Source: Anabas testudineus
Taxonomy: Eukaryota; Chordata; Actinopteri; Anabantiformes; Anabantidae
Reading direction: 5' to 3'
Assembly: GCF_900324465.2 (NCBI RefSeq)
Contig: NC_046627.1
Span: forward strand, 12,636,967 to 12,700,966
Length of the DNA stretch: 64,000 nt
Part shown: in pieces, positions 9,901 to 21,167 of the stretch
Layout of the letters: every line of letters begins with the position of its first letter
Position numbering within the stretch: position 1 is the stretch's first letter
Translations under genes and position numbers: made by a program
The notes under the pieces: generated by a model
The model's input: only the letters and a program-made list of their open reading frames with translations
The model's database searches: none
What the model was told of the DNA's origin: nothing

Positions 9901-12770
9901 CACCACTTGGTCTTCTTCTCTGACTTCCCTCTCTTCTTCTTCCTGACCTCCAGAGTCATCTTACACACCACCATGCGGTGCTGTCTGGCTACACTCTCTC
10001 CTACCACCACTTTGCAGTCACTAACCTCTCTCAAATGACCTCGTCTACATAGGATGTAGTCCACCTGTGTACTCCTACCTCCACTTCTGTATGTCACTCT
10101 ATGTTCCTCTCGCTTCTGGAAGTAAGTGTTTACTACAGCCATTTCCATCCTCTTAGCAAAGTCCACCACCATCTGTCCTTCCAGATTCCTTTCCTTCACA
10201 CCAAACCTGCCCATCACCTCCTCATCACCTCTGTTGCCCTCACCAACATGTCCATTGAGGTCTGCTCCAACAACAACTCTCTCTCCTCTGGGGATACTCT
10301 CTATGACCTCATCAAACTCACTCCAGAATCTCTCCTTCTCTTCTAACTCACAGCCAACTTGTGGAGCATACCCACTGACTACATTCATCATCACCCCTTC
10401 AATTTCTAGCTATATGCTCATCACCCTGTCTGAGACTCTTTTCACCTCTAGGACATTGTTCACAAACTCCCCCTTCAGCATCACTCCTACCCCGTTTCTC
10501 TTCCTATCAACACCATGGTAGAACAGTTTGTATCCTCCTCCGATACTACGTGCCTTGCTGCCCTTCCACCTTGTCTCCTGCACACACAGAACATCTACCT
10601 TCCTTCTCTCCATCATGTCTGCCAGCTCTCTGCCTTTCCCTGTCATCGTACCAACGTTAAGAGTCCCTATTCTCAAATCTATGTTCCTGCCTTTTCCCTT
10701 CTCTCTCTGACCACGAACCCTTCTGCCTCCCCTCTTTCTTCGACCAACAGTAGTCAAATTTCCACCGGCTCCCTGTAGGTTAACAGCATCGGTGGCGGTC
10801 GTTGTTAACCCGGGCCTCGACCGATCCGGTATGAAGTCTTGTGAATGATTCGCATGGTTATTTTGGCAATTTTTACGCCGGATGCCCTTCCTGACGCAAC
10901 CCTCTCTATTTATCCGGGCTTGGGACCGGCACAGAAGTCACTGGAATGCAACCCCTATGGCTAGATTTTTATGTTATCAGTAACATTTAAGAGTAATTAT
11001 TTATTTTACAAAGTATTTTGGACTATTTAACACTAACATTTCAATGTAATGTGACACTTCACCACAACTAGAGTGTGATTTAAAAACTCCTGTACTCCTT
11101 CATATTTATACTGTACTAATACATTTATACAGTACATAAATATACACAGTATACAATCGTGCCCTTTTTGGCCACAGTTTTCCTGACGAGCAGGAACGAC
11201 CTGACTGATTTGTGTACATGTGAACCTCATTAAATCATTTGTCTATTTGTATTAAACTTGTTTGACTATCTGTCTGTGGATCAGTTCCTGCTGTTGTTTC
11301 CACCTCTGCCTGTGGCTGCTCTTCGTCTTCTTTGATCGTCTGTTCAGTTAAGTTGTTGTCGTTCTACCTGTTCACCTGTGTTTTGATCCCTTCATGATCC
11401 ATCACAGTAATAAATACATGAACTTAACCACATGTAGACTTGTATAGTTACAGAATACTACATATTTATCCACTTACCTACAATCAGCTCAACAAATGAC
11501 TCTTCACCAAGTGCAGGGATGAAACATCGATATGTTCCCTCGTCAGAGAGTCTCACTCTGGACAGTTTCAGTGAGACGTCTCCGTGCTTCAGTTTGTTGA
11601 TCAACAGTGATGTTCTTCCCGTGTACGACGGCTGTTTGAAATCCTTCAAGATCTCTTTATTGTTTCTCCACATGTGGATGAAGCCTGGGCTCAGGTCAGG
11701 TCTTCTCCAGTCCACGATCATGTCTGTAGCATCCACAGGAGTTTCCAGGTAACACGGTAAAACAGCTGATTCACCAACTGTTGCCACTATTTGCTGAGTC
11801 GGACCAACCTGAGTCTCACCTGTGAAGTAATACATCTGTATTTTAATTCAGTAATAACTTGCAAGGCTCTGTTTGCCAAACAAAAAACATGTTTGAGAAA
11901 ATGCAGTACCTATAAAAAGTATTCCCCCACCTTGTATGTTTCATCCTTTTATTCACATTATAAATCAATCATGGTCAATAAATGTTAGCGACTTTGATAA
12001 AAAAAATCGATCTGTAAACCATTTCTGTGTAACTTTCGCTGTATGCTTCAGGTTGTTGTTTTGCTGGAAAACAAATCACCTCCCCCTAAGCCGTATTTGT
12101 CTTATCGACTGAATGAGATTGTCCTCCAGGATTGTTTATTTGCATTCATCTTACCCTCTACTTTAACAAGCCTCCCAGGCGCAGCTGACAAGAAACATCC
12201 CCACAGCATGATGCTGCCACCACCGTCTTTCACAGTGGAGATGGTGTGTTTGTGGTGATGTGCAGTGATTGGTGTGCATCAAACAAAGCGTCTTGTCTGA
12301 TGAACAAAAAGCAGCATTTTGGTGCTGATGAGACTTTCTGTCATTTTTTGGTCAACATCATCGACTTTTATTGACCAGGACTTATTAATAATGTCAATAA
12401 AAGCATAAGCCATCCAAAAGGTGTGAACACATTTTATAGGCACTGTAAGTGGCAATGCTATTCTAAGCAGTTAAATGTTTACACTGAGCAGTTTTACTAT
12501 CAGTGCGTTGGTTAATACACGTCTTCTTTTTTCCTATCTGTTTTGAATGGTGTCACTCTACTCAATTCTTATTCAATTTACTCAGTTAAGCCTGTTCTGT
12601 CTCACAGTACAGTAATGATTGGCCTTAAAACTACTCTCGAGTCATTATTGTTACACTACGTACTTCTTCTGTACCTCCATGAATTTACCTCTGCACAAGA
12701 TGAAGAGAAGTGCACTGAAGACAGTGACTCCACATTTAAAGAGCCGGCCGTTCTTCTGATAATGCATCAT
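6950..12770 (-). CDS. A1: IgV-IgC butyrophilin/B7-like type I membrane protein
   Basis: Coding exons read right to left: leader 12689-12770, IgV 11478-11819, IgC 7503-7784, transmembrane 7333-7414, tail 6950-7049; 888 nt, 295 residues. All borders are GT-AG. The leader starts MMHYQKNG with a hydrophobic core. IgV has Cys50, Trp65, Cys126 with SDEGTYRC. IgC has Cys163, the [12 protein letters not shown] motif, Cys217 and sites NTS and NQT. The transmembrane segment (about 240-265) is uncharged and Cys-containing. The tail is basic and Ser-rich ([14 protein letters not shown]), with no ITIM and no B30.2. The leader acceptor is AG 5' of ACCTGCATG, so translation starts just inside exon 2, after a non-coding exon ending at 13398. 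AATAAA on this strand lies at 6721-6726. The RTE LINE fills the V-C intron in sense orientation. Confidence 0.85.
7866..10965 (-). mobile_element. RTE-clade LINE, near full length, in the A1 V-C intron
   Basis: About 3.1 kb. The 5' part (near 10757) opens an APE-type endonuclease ([32 protein letters not shown]). Reverse transcriptase follows ([32 protein letters not shown]). The end reads CGACCCCTGATGGGAAAAG and then a GAAGAAG tail. Fish copies are often annotated as craniofacial development protein 2-like. Two lesions interrupt the frame: an in-frame TAG at 10410-10412 and a small frame-shifting deletion near 8970-8980 between QYGFMP and FALRML. Both are shared with the copy at 40294-43397. 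The left target-site duplication is degraded; the right one (TTTATGTTATCAGTAAC) follows 10965. Confidence 0.9.
11904..12445 (-). mobile_element. Short Tc1-like DNA transposon in A1 leader-V intron
   Basis: Terminal inverted repeats CAGTACCTATAAAAAGTATTC (start) and the reverse complement of CAGTGCCTATAAAATGTGTTC (end) agree at most positions. The internal - strand around 12190-12250 reads like Tc1 transposase ([15 protein letters not shown]). It is internally deleted. Copies occur at the same intron position in A4 and A5. Longer relatives are fused into A2 and A6. Confidence 0.7.
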
Positions 12771-13018
12771 GCAGGTCTAAAAATAAAGCAAGAAAAACAA
12801 GTAATAGATTACTTTCCTACTTATATACTAGTTAGTTTTGATAAATCCAGTCTCACTCCTCTCTGAACATGTCACACATTTCAAAATATTTACTCATTCA
12901 AACCAGTAGATGTGACTGAGCTGTACAGTAGCTGAACTCAGTCCATCAGCTGTCAAGGTCGTGTTGGTATTTGTGTAGTCGAACAAGTTCTCCAAGGTAA
13001 AAATCACATTATATAATG

Positions 13019-13033
13019 TACACACACACACAA

Positions 13034-13095
<62 letters not shown>
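13019..13095. repeat. CA/TA compound microsatellite in A1 intron 1
   Basis: A run of CACA with CAAACA interruptions is followed by about 28 bases of TATA. The A4 and A5 copies (45458-45549, 52241-52332) differ mainly in the length of the TA part. Confidence 0.9.
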
Positions 13096-13098
<3 letters not shown>

Positions 13099-13397
13099 AA
13101 AATGAAATCTTATCCTAAGTCCTTTCTCTATTGATGCGAGTCAACAAACAGACTGATTTCATCACAACTGACTCAACAAATCCTCCATAAATTTTCTCAT
13201 GTCACATTTTTGCTGATTATAACTTTCTGTTCTGTTCTGTACTCAGTCCTGTTCCAACAACACAGACCAAAGATCCTGAGATTAACTGGTGCGAGTTCAC
13301 ACTTGGAACAAGAAGAGAAACAGAACAGAGAGTTCACTATAAAAAATAATAATAATAATAATGAGTAAAAGAGATTATTTAGTTATTTGGAGCTCAC

Positions 13398-13560
13398 CTC
13401 TCCCGGTACTTCAGACTACCAGCCCGGTAACGTCCTCGACTGAAATGACAGGTGCCGTGAAAATACCAGTGAATGTCTGCGGCAGCGCGCACACACTGTT
13501 AAAGACCCTACGCAATTTGTCTAAAGCGCCCACATCGGGATCGAGTGTCATAAGCTGTAA
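13398..13560 (-). promoter_or_regulatory. A1 CpG-rich 5' non-coding exon and uORF
   Basis: In AT-rich surroundings this block holds about twelve CpGs. On the - strand it ends in a good donor (GGGAGAG/GTGAGCTCC; exon edge 13398) and faces the leader-exon acceptor about 620 bases on, so it is the likely first exon and promoter of A1. It contains a 46-codon upstream frame (13411-13551, begins MTLDPDVGALDK, ends TGLVV) that stops before the donor. The block is base-identical in A1, A2, A4 and A5 and differs by one base at its 3' edge in A6. I do not recognise the short peptide. Confidence 0.65.
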
Positions 13561-14551
13561 AAAATGATTATACACTGCGTTTTTCCCAGTAAAAATAGCG
13601 AATAAAAGTTAATGGAAGCAGAGTGTTTGAGCCATTTAGGTTTTTCTGACGCCATCACATGTAAATGTAGATTAGTTTCATTATTAAGTTGAAAGAAATA
13701 AGTTCTTCTGCTTGTTTTACTGCCTGTAAAGAATCAGTAAAGTGTAATTTCCTCCACTGCTAAAACCTTTTTGGTAACTAACTTTCAGTTTATTTCACTT
13801 CACTGTTCGTGAAGTAAACACAGTATATTCAATAAATTCATTCTCAGCTGCAATCTGACATTTTACTGTCGTCATAAATGACAGAAGAGCCGTGTTCAGT
13901 GGTTGAATTCAGACAGACCTGTAATAAAGCAGGTAAACTACTGTGAGCAGATACCGACACAGAAACCTGGTTTTTACGCACAGTCACATGAACAGAAACG
14001 TGTAGATAAACGTGTAGGTCACAAACAAGGACTGGAGACGTGTTTTATTAAACAGTATAAAAGGAAGATTTATTACCAATGTAAATAGTTTATGGGTGTA
14101 TGCATGTCTCATAGAGATCAGCAGCTAATTCACACACAGCTGTTCCTGCATTAAATCCCATCTCAGACAAAGGTTTTAGAGGTGTTGATTTATCTGATTT
14201 GGAGGTTTGAGTTTGTGCTGCTGACAACTCGTACTTGTCCTCATTGAGATAAATGGTTTGATCAAAGCAATTACAAGACGAGCTTGACTGAGGTTATTGC
14301 AGCCAAAGGTTTACTGTCACTGTTTTATTTACTCTCTCCTCCATCGCTCTGTATGTTTAAGGGTGTTTTGAGTAAATACACAAACACTCGTGACTGTTTG
14401 TGTTTCATCAACTTAGAAATATCATGTTCATATTTGTAAAATTACTAAAGTTCAGATCACAATTTGTGACCAATTCCTAAAGAAAACCAGGAAACTGAAG
14501 ACAGTTCTCATGTTTTCTTAAAACTCTCAGTCTGTCTTTCTACTGTAGATG
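13561..14551. other. A1-A2 spacer, no gene seen
   Basis: AT-rich DNA matching 53251-54240. It lacks the Penelope-like fragment found at the equivalent point in the 18.3, 46.5 and 58.0 kb units. The 3' tip of the Tc1-like remnant survives near 14279-14320. The frame at 13903-14088 has no domain. Confidence 0.6.
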
Positions 14552-17140
14552 TTAAACCAACTGTTGAATTTCATTTAACATTTAAATATTTTCTTTTGAG
14601 TGAATGAAGAAGATGTTGAAGACCTCCATCCTCTTGTGACTTTCCACAAACTGAAATGACAAAGAATTGAAGCTGATGTCAGGACAAGGAAATAAATGAG
14701 CATTAAATACTTAGTTACAGCTGAACTAGTTTAACTTAATCTTGACTTGCTCTGATACCTTCTTATTAAAAAAGCTGCTCAAGCATAAACATCATTATCA
14801 TTATGAATCTCAGCAGACAGGAGTAATGCAAGAAGGAACATGAGTGCATGTTTAAATATGCATAAATAATGTTAAATAAAACAGATTTGGGAAAACCTGC
14901 AACACATTCGAATGCTTAACGTATCAGTTTTACCATATGAAAATCAAAGTAATGCAAACAGCAGCGATGATGAGAAGAGTAGTAAAGTCTGGATCTGAGG
15001 TGAAATAAACTGAAATGATAAAACATGATATTTATATTTCAAACTGAAACATAGATGGAATAATGAAATGTACAACTCAATAAGACATTGTATTTGTTAT
15101 TTTTACATTTAACAACTATCCGTGTCTCTCTGGTCTGGTTGATGTTGCTCTGTTGGACTCTACAGATGATGTTGTTGCTGTGTCTCTTCTCCACAGTCAC
15201 TCTGCTACTGACAGTATAGAGGTCATCAGGACCTCTGACTGTCTCTGTAGGTCCAGCAGAGAGGATCTTTCCCTCAGCGTCCAGCCACAACAGCTCAGGC
15301 TCTGGATACCAGCCTTTAGACTCACACTGTAGAACCAGTCTTCCACCAATATCTGAAATAACCTCTATGGACGGTGTAGAGACAGAACCTGGTGGCAGGA
15401 GAGGAAACAAATCCCAGTGACTTGTGGACGAAGCATTTTCATTTATTCATCTGATTTATGTTATTAGTTACATTTAATAGTAATTATTTGTTTTACAAAG
15501 CATTTTGGACTATTTAACACTAACATTTCAATGTAATGTGACACTTCACCACAACTAGAGTGTGATTTAAAAACTCCTTCATATTTATATTGTACTAATA
15601 CATGTATACAGTACATAAATATACACAGTATACCTACAGTGCCCTTTTTGGCCACAGTTTTCCTGACGAGCAGGAACAACCTGACTGATTTGCGTCTGTA
15701 CATGTGAACCTCATTAAATCATTCATGTATTTGTATTAAACTTGTTTGACTATCTGTCTGTGGATCAGTTCCTGCTGTTTTTTCCACCTCTGCCAGTGGC
15801 TGCTCTTCCTCTTCTTTGATCGTCTGTTCAGTTAAGTTGTTGTCGTTCTACCTGTTCACCTGTGTTTTGATCCCTTCATGAACCATGACAGTAATAAATA
15901 CATGAACTTCACTACATGTAGACTTGTTAAGCTACAGAATTCAACATATTTATTCACTTACCTACAATCAGCTCAACAAAATACTCTTGACCAAGTGCAG
16001 GGATGAAACATCGATATGTTCCCTCGTCAGAGACTCTCACTCTGGTATTTGTGGTGTTGTGCATCAAACATATCGTCTTGTCTGACGGACAAAAAGCACC
16101 ATTTTGGTCCCATCAGACCAAACAACCCTCTTCCACCCGATCATGGAGTCTTTCACATGCCTATTGGTGAACTCAATTTGTGATTTAACATGAGTTGTCT
16201 TTAACAGTGGCTTTCTCCTTGCCACTCTCCCATAAGGATTTTACGGGTAAAGAACCCGAGCAGAAGTGTGCACGGCCTGTTCTAGGGAGATTCATGTGCC
16301 ATATTCCTATCATTTCTTGATGATGGATTTCACTGAACTCTGGGGGATGTTCAGTGGCTTAGGGATTTTTTTGGTATCCATCTCCTGACTGATGCTTTTC
16401 AATGACCTGTTCTCTGAGTTGCGGGGAGTGTTTTCTTTTTGTTTTTGTTTTTTTGTCTTCATGGTCTAATGGTAGCCAGGAATACTGAATAACCAGTGAC
16501 TGGACCGTCAGGCATAACTTTCTTTATACTGCAATCATTTCAGACACATTCACTGCACTCACGTGATCCACATTTCACTCATTGTGGGACTACTAGCACC
16601 AAATATCAGGACCTCTGTTCGATTAGGTCATTTTAAAGGGAGTGAATATTACTGCATTAGACATATTTTTATTTAATTTACATTACTTTTTAGAAACCTG
16701 TTTTCACTTTCACCTGTTTTTTCTAATATTTTTTTGTCCAAGTCATTAACTTTTATTGACCATGATTGATTTATAATGTCAATAAAAGGATAAAACATCC
16801 GAGGGTGTGCCAACCCACTGATAGTAGCCACTGTGAGTGGCAGTTCTACTATCAGTGAGTTGGTTATTGCATGTCTTCTTTTTTTCTACACTTTTGCTTC
16901 CTGTTTTGAAGAGTGTTACTCAACTCGGTTTTTACTCGAGTAACTCAGTTAAGCCTGTTCTGTCTTACAGCACAGAAATATTTGCCTTAACACACATCAA
17001 AACTACACTCGAGTCACTATTGTTACTCTATACTTCTTCTGTAGCTCCTTGAATTTACCTCTGCACAAGTTGAAGAGAAGTGCACTGAAGACAATGACTT
17101 CACATTTAAAAAGTTGGCGGTTCTTCTGATAATGCATCAT
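14552..17140 (-). pseudogene. A2: class A gene with most of its IgV exon deleted
   Basis: Leader 17059-17140 (starts MMHYQKNRQLFK), IgV remnant 15962-16045, IgC 15107-15388, transmembrane 14934-15009 (6 bases shorter than A1, two residues fewer, frame kept), tail from 14650 to a premature stop at 14575. Only the last 28 IgV residues ([12 protein letters not shown] onward) and the donor remain. The exon's 5' part and acceptor are gone and the sequence runs straight into a DNA transposon. Leader and IgC exons have matching phase 1 ends, so a leader-IgC-transmembrane mRNA stays open. Calling it a pseudogene is therefore provisional; a one-domain product is possible. The CpG exon at 17682 is intact. 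Confidence 0.75.
16046..16830 (-). mobile_element. Tc1-like transposon fused to the A2 IgV remnant
   Basis: The sequence following the IgV remnant (GTTGTGCATCAAACATATCG) aligns with the interior of the short A1 transposon (near 12270). The - strand near 16060-16130 reads like transposase (SDGTKMVLF). It ends in the leader-proximal intron near 16830. It is longer than the A1 copy, so the A1-type element carries an internal deletion. The same fusion exists at 55734-56518. Confidence 0.65.
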
Positions 17141-17681
17141 GCAGGTCTGAAAATAAAGCAGTGAAACAAGTAATAGATTACTTTCCTACTTATATTCTAG
17201 TTAGTTTTGATGAAACCAGTCTCACTCCTCTCTGAACATGTCACACACTTCAAAATATTTAAACATTTAAACCAGTAGTTGTGACTGAGCTGTACAGTAG
17301 CTGAACTCAGTCCATCAGCTGTCACGGTCGTGTTGATATGTGTGCAGTAGAACAAGTTCTCCAAGGTAAAAATCACATTATGATAAACTCTGAAATCTTA
17401 TCCTAAGTCAGCTCTCTTTTCATGTGAGTCAACAAACAGACTGATTTCATCACAACTGACTTAACAAAATCAATACATTTTCCTCATGTCACATTTTTGC
17501 TGATTATAACTTTCTGTTCTGTTCTGTACTCAGTCCTGTTCCAACAACACAGACCAAAGATCCTGAGATTAACTGGTGCGAGTTCACACTTGGAACAAGA
17601 AGAGAAACAGAACAGAGAGTTCACTATAAAAAATAATAATAATAATAAGCAAAAGAGATAATTTAGTTATTTGGAGCTCAC

Positions 17682-17845
17682 CTCTCCCGGTACTTCAGAC
17701 TACCAGCCCGGTAACGTCCTCGACTGAAATGACAGGTGCCGTGAAAATACCAGTGAATGTCTGCGGCAGCGCGCACACACTGTTAAAGACCCTACGCAAT
17801 TTGTCTAAAGCGCCCACATCGGGATCGAGTGTCATAAGCTGTAAA
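17682..17845 (-). promoter_or_regulatory. A2 CpG-rich 5' non-coding exon and uORF
   Basis: Same CpG-rich block as at 13398, with the donor at the 17682 edge and the 46-codon upstream frame intact at 17695-17835. It is the likely promoter of A2 even though A2's IgV exon is broken. Confidence 0.6.
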
Positions 17846-18289
17846 AAATGAATATACACTGCGTTTTTCCCAGTAAAAATAGCGAATAAAAGTTACTGGA
17901 AGCAGAGTGTTTGAGCCATTTAGGTTTTTCTGACGCCATCACATGTAAATGTAGATTAGTTTCATTATTAAGTTGAAAGAAATAAGTTCTTCTGCTTGTT
18001 TTATTGCCTGTAAAGAATCAGTAAAGTGTCATTTCCTCCACTGCTAAAACCTTTTTGTAAACCTTTATCTCACTTTCAGTTTATTTCACTTCACTGTTCG
18101 TGAAGTAAACACAGTATATTCAATAAATTCATTCTCAGCTGCAATCTGACATTTTACTGTCGTTGTAAATGACAGTAGAGCCGTGTTCAGTGGTTGAATT
18201 CAGACAGATCTGTAATAAAGCAGGTAAACTGCCGTGAGCAGATACCGACACAGAAACCTGGTTTTTACGCACAGTCACATGAACAGAAA
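17846..18289. other. Upstream flank of A2, no gene seen
   Basis: AT-rich DNA shared with the other class A units (for example 46040-46470). No reading frame with a recognisable domain. Confidence 0.6.
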
Positions 18290-18600
18290 CAGAACAGAAC
18301 AGACTCCAAAACACAAGATGAACAATATAGTGTATGCGGCCCAATGCAGTGAAGAATGTTCTGAACTGTACATTGGAGAAGGGCTTGGGCAGAGGTGTGA
18401 CCATTACATCCTTCACCCCCCCCCCCCCCCCCCCCCCCCCCCCCACCCATCTTTTGTTTCACCTAAGGAGCCTGTTCAGCCAAGGGGTGGAGTGAAACCA
18501 GTCCTGGAGCATAAATTTGTGGCCTCTAACCAACTATCTTCAGACTGAAGAAGCTACTTGGATGAGTAGCGAAACGTTTCAACTTATTAAAGTAAGTACA
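18290..18600 (+). mobile_element. Penelope-like GIY-YIG fragment with poly-C tract
   Basis: The + strand encodes MNNIVYAAQCSEECSELYIG, the start of a GIY-YIG nuclease domain as in fish Penelope-like retroelements, and after a gap the typical carboxy end (KPVLEHKFV, SNQLSSD). Much of the domain is missing, so it is a fossil. A run of about 26 C bases sits at 18415-18444. After the coding part comes GATGAGTAGCGAAACGTTTC, a conserved Penelope-type end. Sister copies lie at 46470-46770 and 57955-58250. Confidence 0.7.
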
Positions 18601-19072
18601 GTTGCTATGACTCAGCTTCCAGATAACTTCACCTGGACGACTGAGAATCTTCACTGACATGAACAAAAACAGACTCATACGAGCACATGTCCCTGAGGTT
18701 TGTTGACTCCCTTCACATGACTTTATATGTAAATATGAGATAAAGATAAACGTGTAGGTAATAAACAAGGACTGGAGACATGTTTTATTAAATAGTATAT
18801 AAGGAACATTTATTAACAATATGCATAGTGTATGGATGTATTCATATCTTGTCATAGAGTAAATGAGTTTCAGTAGCTAATTCATACACACAGCTGATGC
18901 AACAATTCTGCATTAAATCCCAGGTCTTTCAGAAAAAGGTTTTAGAGGTGTTGATTTAACTGTGCAACTGATCTGTAGGTTGAAGTTTGTGCTGCTGACA
19001 ACTTATACTTGTACTTATTTAGTGTTTCCTCATTGAGATAAATGGTTTGGTCAAAGCAATTAAAAAGACTAC
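18601..19072. other. Spacer, no gene seen
   Basis: Spacer between the Penelope-like fragment and the palindrome, shared with the A5 and A7 units. The - strand frame 18526-18855 has no recognisable domain. Confidence 0.55.
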
Positions 19073-19118
19073 ATAATATGATATTATATATACATTAGTA
19101 TATATAATATCATATTAT
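19073..19118. repeat. AT palindrome, shorter form
   Basis: Two 20-base arms (19073-19092 and 19099-19118) pair perfectly around a 6-base spacer, CATTAG. The copies at 47236 and 58723 are longer, 60-base spacerless perfect palindromes. Confidence 0.9.
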
Positions 19119-19189
19119 AACTGCACTTTATTATGACTTCCAGTAGCATCAGGGTAAGAAGAGAGTTGGGTGAAGTGATGCACCTATCA

Positions 19190-19480
19190 TTATAATACCT
19201 ACTGTACAAGTATTTGTGGGCAGTTTTATGCTCTGGGGTTGCTGCAGTTGGTCAGGTCTAGGTTCAGCAACGTTATGTGTCCAAAAAATGAGGCCAGCTG
19301 ACTACATGAATATACTATATGACCAGGTTATTTCATCAATGGACTGTTTTATTCCCTGATGTCACAGGCATATTCCAAGTTAACAATGTCAGAATTCATT
19401 TGGTTGGAGTGGTTCATGAAGCATGACACATCATTGTCAAACATGGATTGGCCATCACAGAGTCCAGACCTTAACCTTTA
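19190..19480 (+). mobile_element. Tc1 transposase remnant with DWPSQSPDLN motif
   Basis: The + strand encodes broken Tc1 transposase. A FMLWGC-like stretch near 19228 is followed by a segment ending NMDWPSQSPDLN (about 19440-19475), the motif around the second catalytic aspartate of Tc1 DDE transposases. Frames are scrambled and the rest is absent. Copies sit near 47380-47665 and 58865-59150. Confidence 0.7.
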
Positions 19481-20329
19481 CCACTGTGAAGACTTTGCAA
19501 AGCAAATAACTGCAGTATCTGGACTTTATTTTTTTTTATTTGTGACTTTTACCTACTGTCTGCTCAATGTCTGCAGCTCCTGTCTTTTGGAGCCAGAGCT
19601 GCAGAAGTTGATCAGACCTGTTCACTGCTCCATGTTTGATCTGTTAATGGGAACATTTTGATGATGACTACTCTCTCCAAAATGATCTGTACTAAATTTT
19701 TTTCTCTGCAGATAAAATGTTGATGAATGAAAATATCAGAATGTCATTTCCTCAGCAAATGTTGTGTTGTTGTGTGGCTCCCTCTAGTGTTCGCTGACAC
19801 TAAGTAGAGTGTTGTGAAAAATGGATGAGGTGCTTTTTTAATGTTTGTCTTTTTGCTTCTGAGAAACTGGTGGAGGAAGTATAAAGATCTTAACTATACA
19901 TACAAATACCACACTGAGGAAATATTGCATTTGAGATCTTTAATATAGTCACAAAAATGTGTGAGAAATCTGAGAAATCACATTCTAGATGTAAAAAAAT
20001 AAACATATTGCTAAAAAAAAAACTCAACTCTGTTCATCAACACGTTAAATGCTATGATGGAAAATGTCTTTAGTTCAAATTCCTGTCATGTACATGTTGG
20101 TTCAGGTATTTTAAATTCAAAACAAAGTTTGTTCCAACAGGTTAATCAGTACATCAGCATGCTTTTTAAAAACAGTGATTCTCTGTAGCTGTAGCACCCA
20201 AAGAGGTCGTTAGGAAGAGTTAAAAACACATAAAACCAAAAGGAGAAAAAGAAAATGACCCCCTGATATTTGTTATTGCACTCCAACATCAGACAGCAGA
20301 ATTGCATACATTCATACTGTGTGTACACT
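19481..20329. other. Spacer 3' of A3, no gene seen
   Basis: Unit DNA shared with the P1-A1 spacer (5400-6030) and with the A4, A5 and A7 units. Nothing coding seen. Confidence 0.55.
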
Positions 20330-20870
20330 GCACAGTTGCAAGAAAAAGTAATAGAAATAGTAACTTTTTTGATTTTCCTAATTTTCTCTCTAAATATGTT
20401 GTCAATATCAACCAACACAATGTTTGTCAGCAGATAAAAACACAAACAATTATCATCCTTCGTGTCTTTATTGAACACAAACATTAAACCTACAGAGGAA
20501 TGGTGGAAAAAGTAAGTGAACCACTTCTGATGCCACTTAACTTCAACTGGAGTCACATGTTAGCAAACCTGGAGTTCAATCAATGAAATGAGAATGGGGT
20601 GGGTGTGAACATCAACACAGCAGTGTGGTGGAGGGAGCATGCTGGTCTGGGGCAGTGGAGTGGAAAACAAATTTAAAGTTTATCAGGATGATGTTAGGGT
20701 GGCTGTATATAAACTGAAGCTTAGAGGAACCTGGATGATGCAGAAGTCATTCTACTAGAATGACTCCACCTCTGGAAGTGGTCCAGTCCAGATCTGAAGC
20801 AGACCTGTGAGAAAGAATGATCCAAAGTTCCTCCTTGTGCAGGTCTAATCTGCAGCTTGACTGAGGTTAT
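20330..20870 (+). mobile_element. Tc1/mariner-like remnant (A3 unit)
   Basis: Counterpart of the remnant at 6030-6713, with an internal deletion of about 110 bases relative to it (near 20600). It keeps the GGTGGAGGGAGCATG transposase stretch on the + strand. No open frame of use. Confidence 0.5.
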
Positions 20871-21167
20871 TGCAGCCAAAGGTTTACTGTCTTATTACAA
20901 CACTGTTTTATTTACTCTCTCCTCCATCACTCTGTATGTTTAAAGGGTGTTTTGAGTAAAGACACAAACACTTGTGACTGTTTGTGTTTCATCAACTTAG
21001 AAATATTAAATAATTAATAATAATTATAATAATAATTAAAAATCACAGTTTGTGACCAATTCCTACAGAAAACCAGGAAACTGAAGATAATTCTCATGCT
21101 TTCTTAAAACTCTCAGTCTGTCTTTCTACTGTAGATGTTAAACCAACTGCTGAATTTCATTTTGCAT

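Larger units (their letters stand above)
1..13350. repeat. Segmental duplication, copy 1 (P1 + A1 block)
   Basis: This block recurs at 31662-45840 in the same order and orientation: upstream microsatellite, class P gene, Tc1-like remnant, class A gene with an RTE LINE in the V-C intron, Tc1-like element, CA/TA microsatellite, CpG-rich exon. The offset drifts from 32423 to 32470 bases because of small indels. The block probably extends left of the window, since base 1 corresponds to 31662 inside the second copy. Confidence 0.9.

Noticed and set aside
8525-10778. Several + strand open frames over the LINE (for example 9094-9579, 10126-10521)
   Set aside because: They are antisense shadows of the GA-rich RTE reverse-transcriptase ORF; Ser/Leu/Phe-rich with no domain.
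11519-11752. + strand frame over the class A IgV exon (also 43955, 50794)
   Set aside because: Reverse-strand shadow of a well-supported exon.
18135-18462. Gly-rich - strand frames over the poly-C tract
   Set aside because: Produced by the C homopolymer on the other strand.
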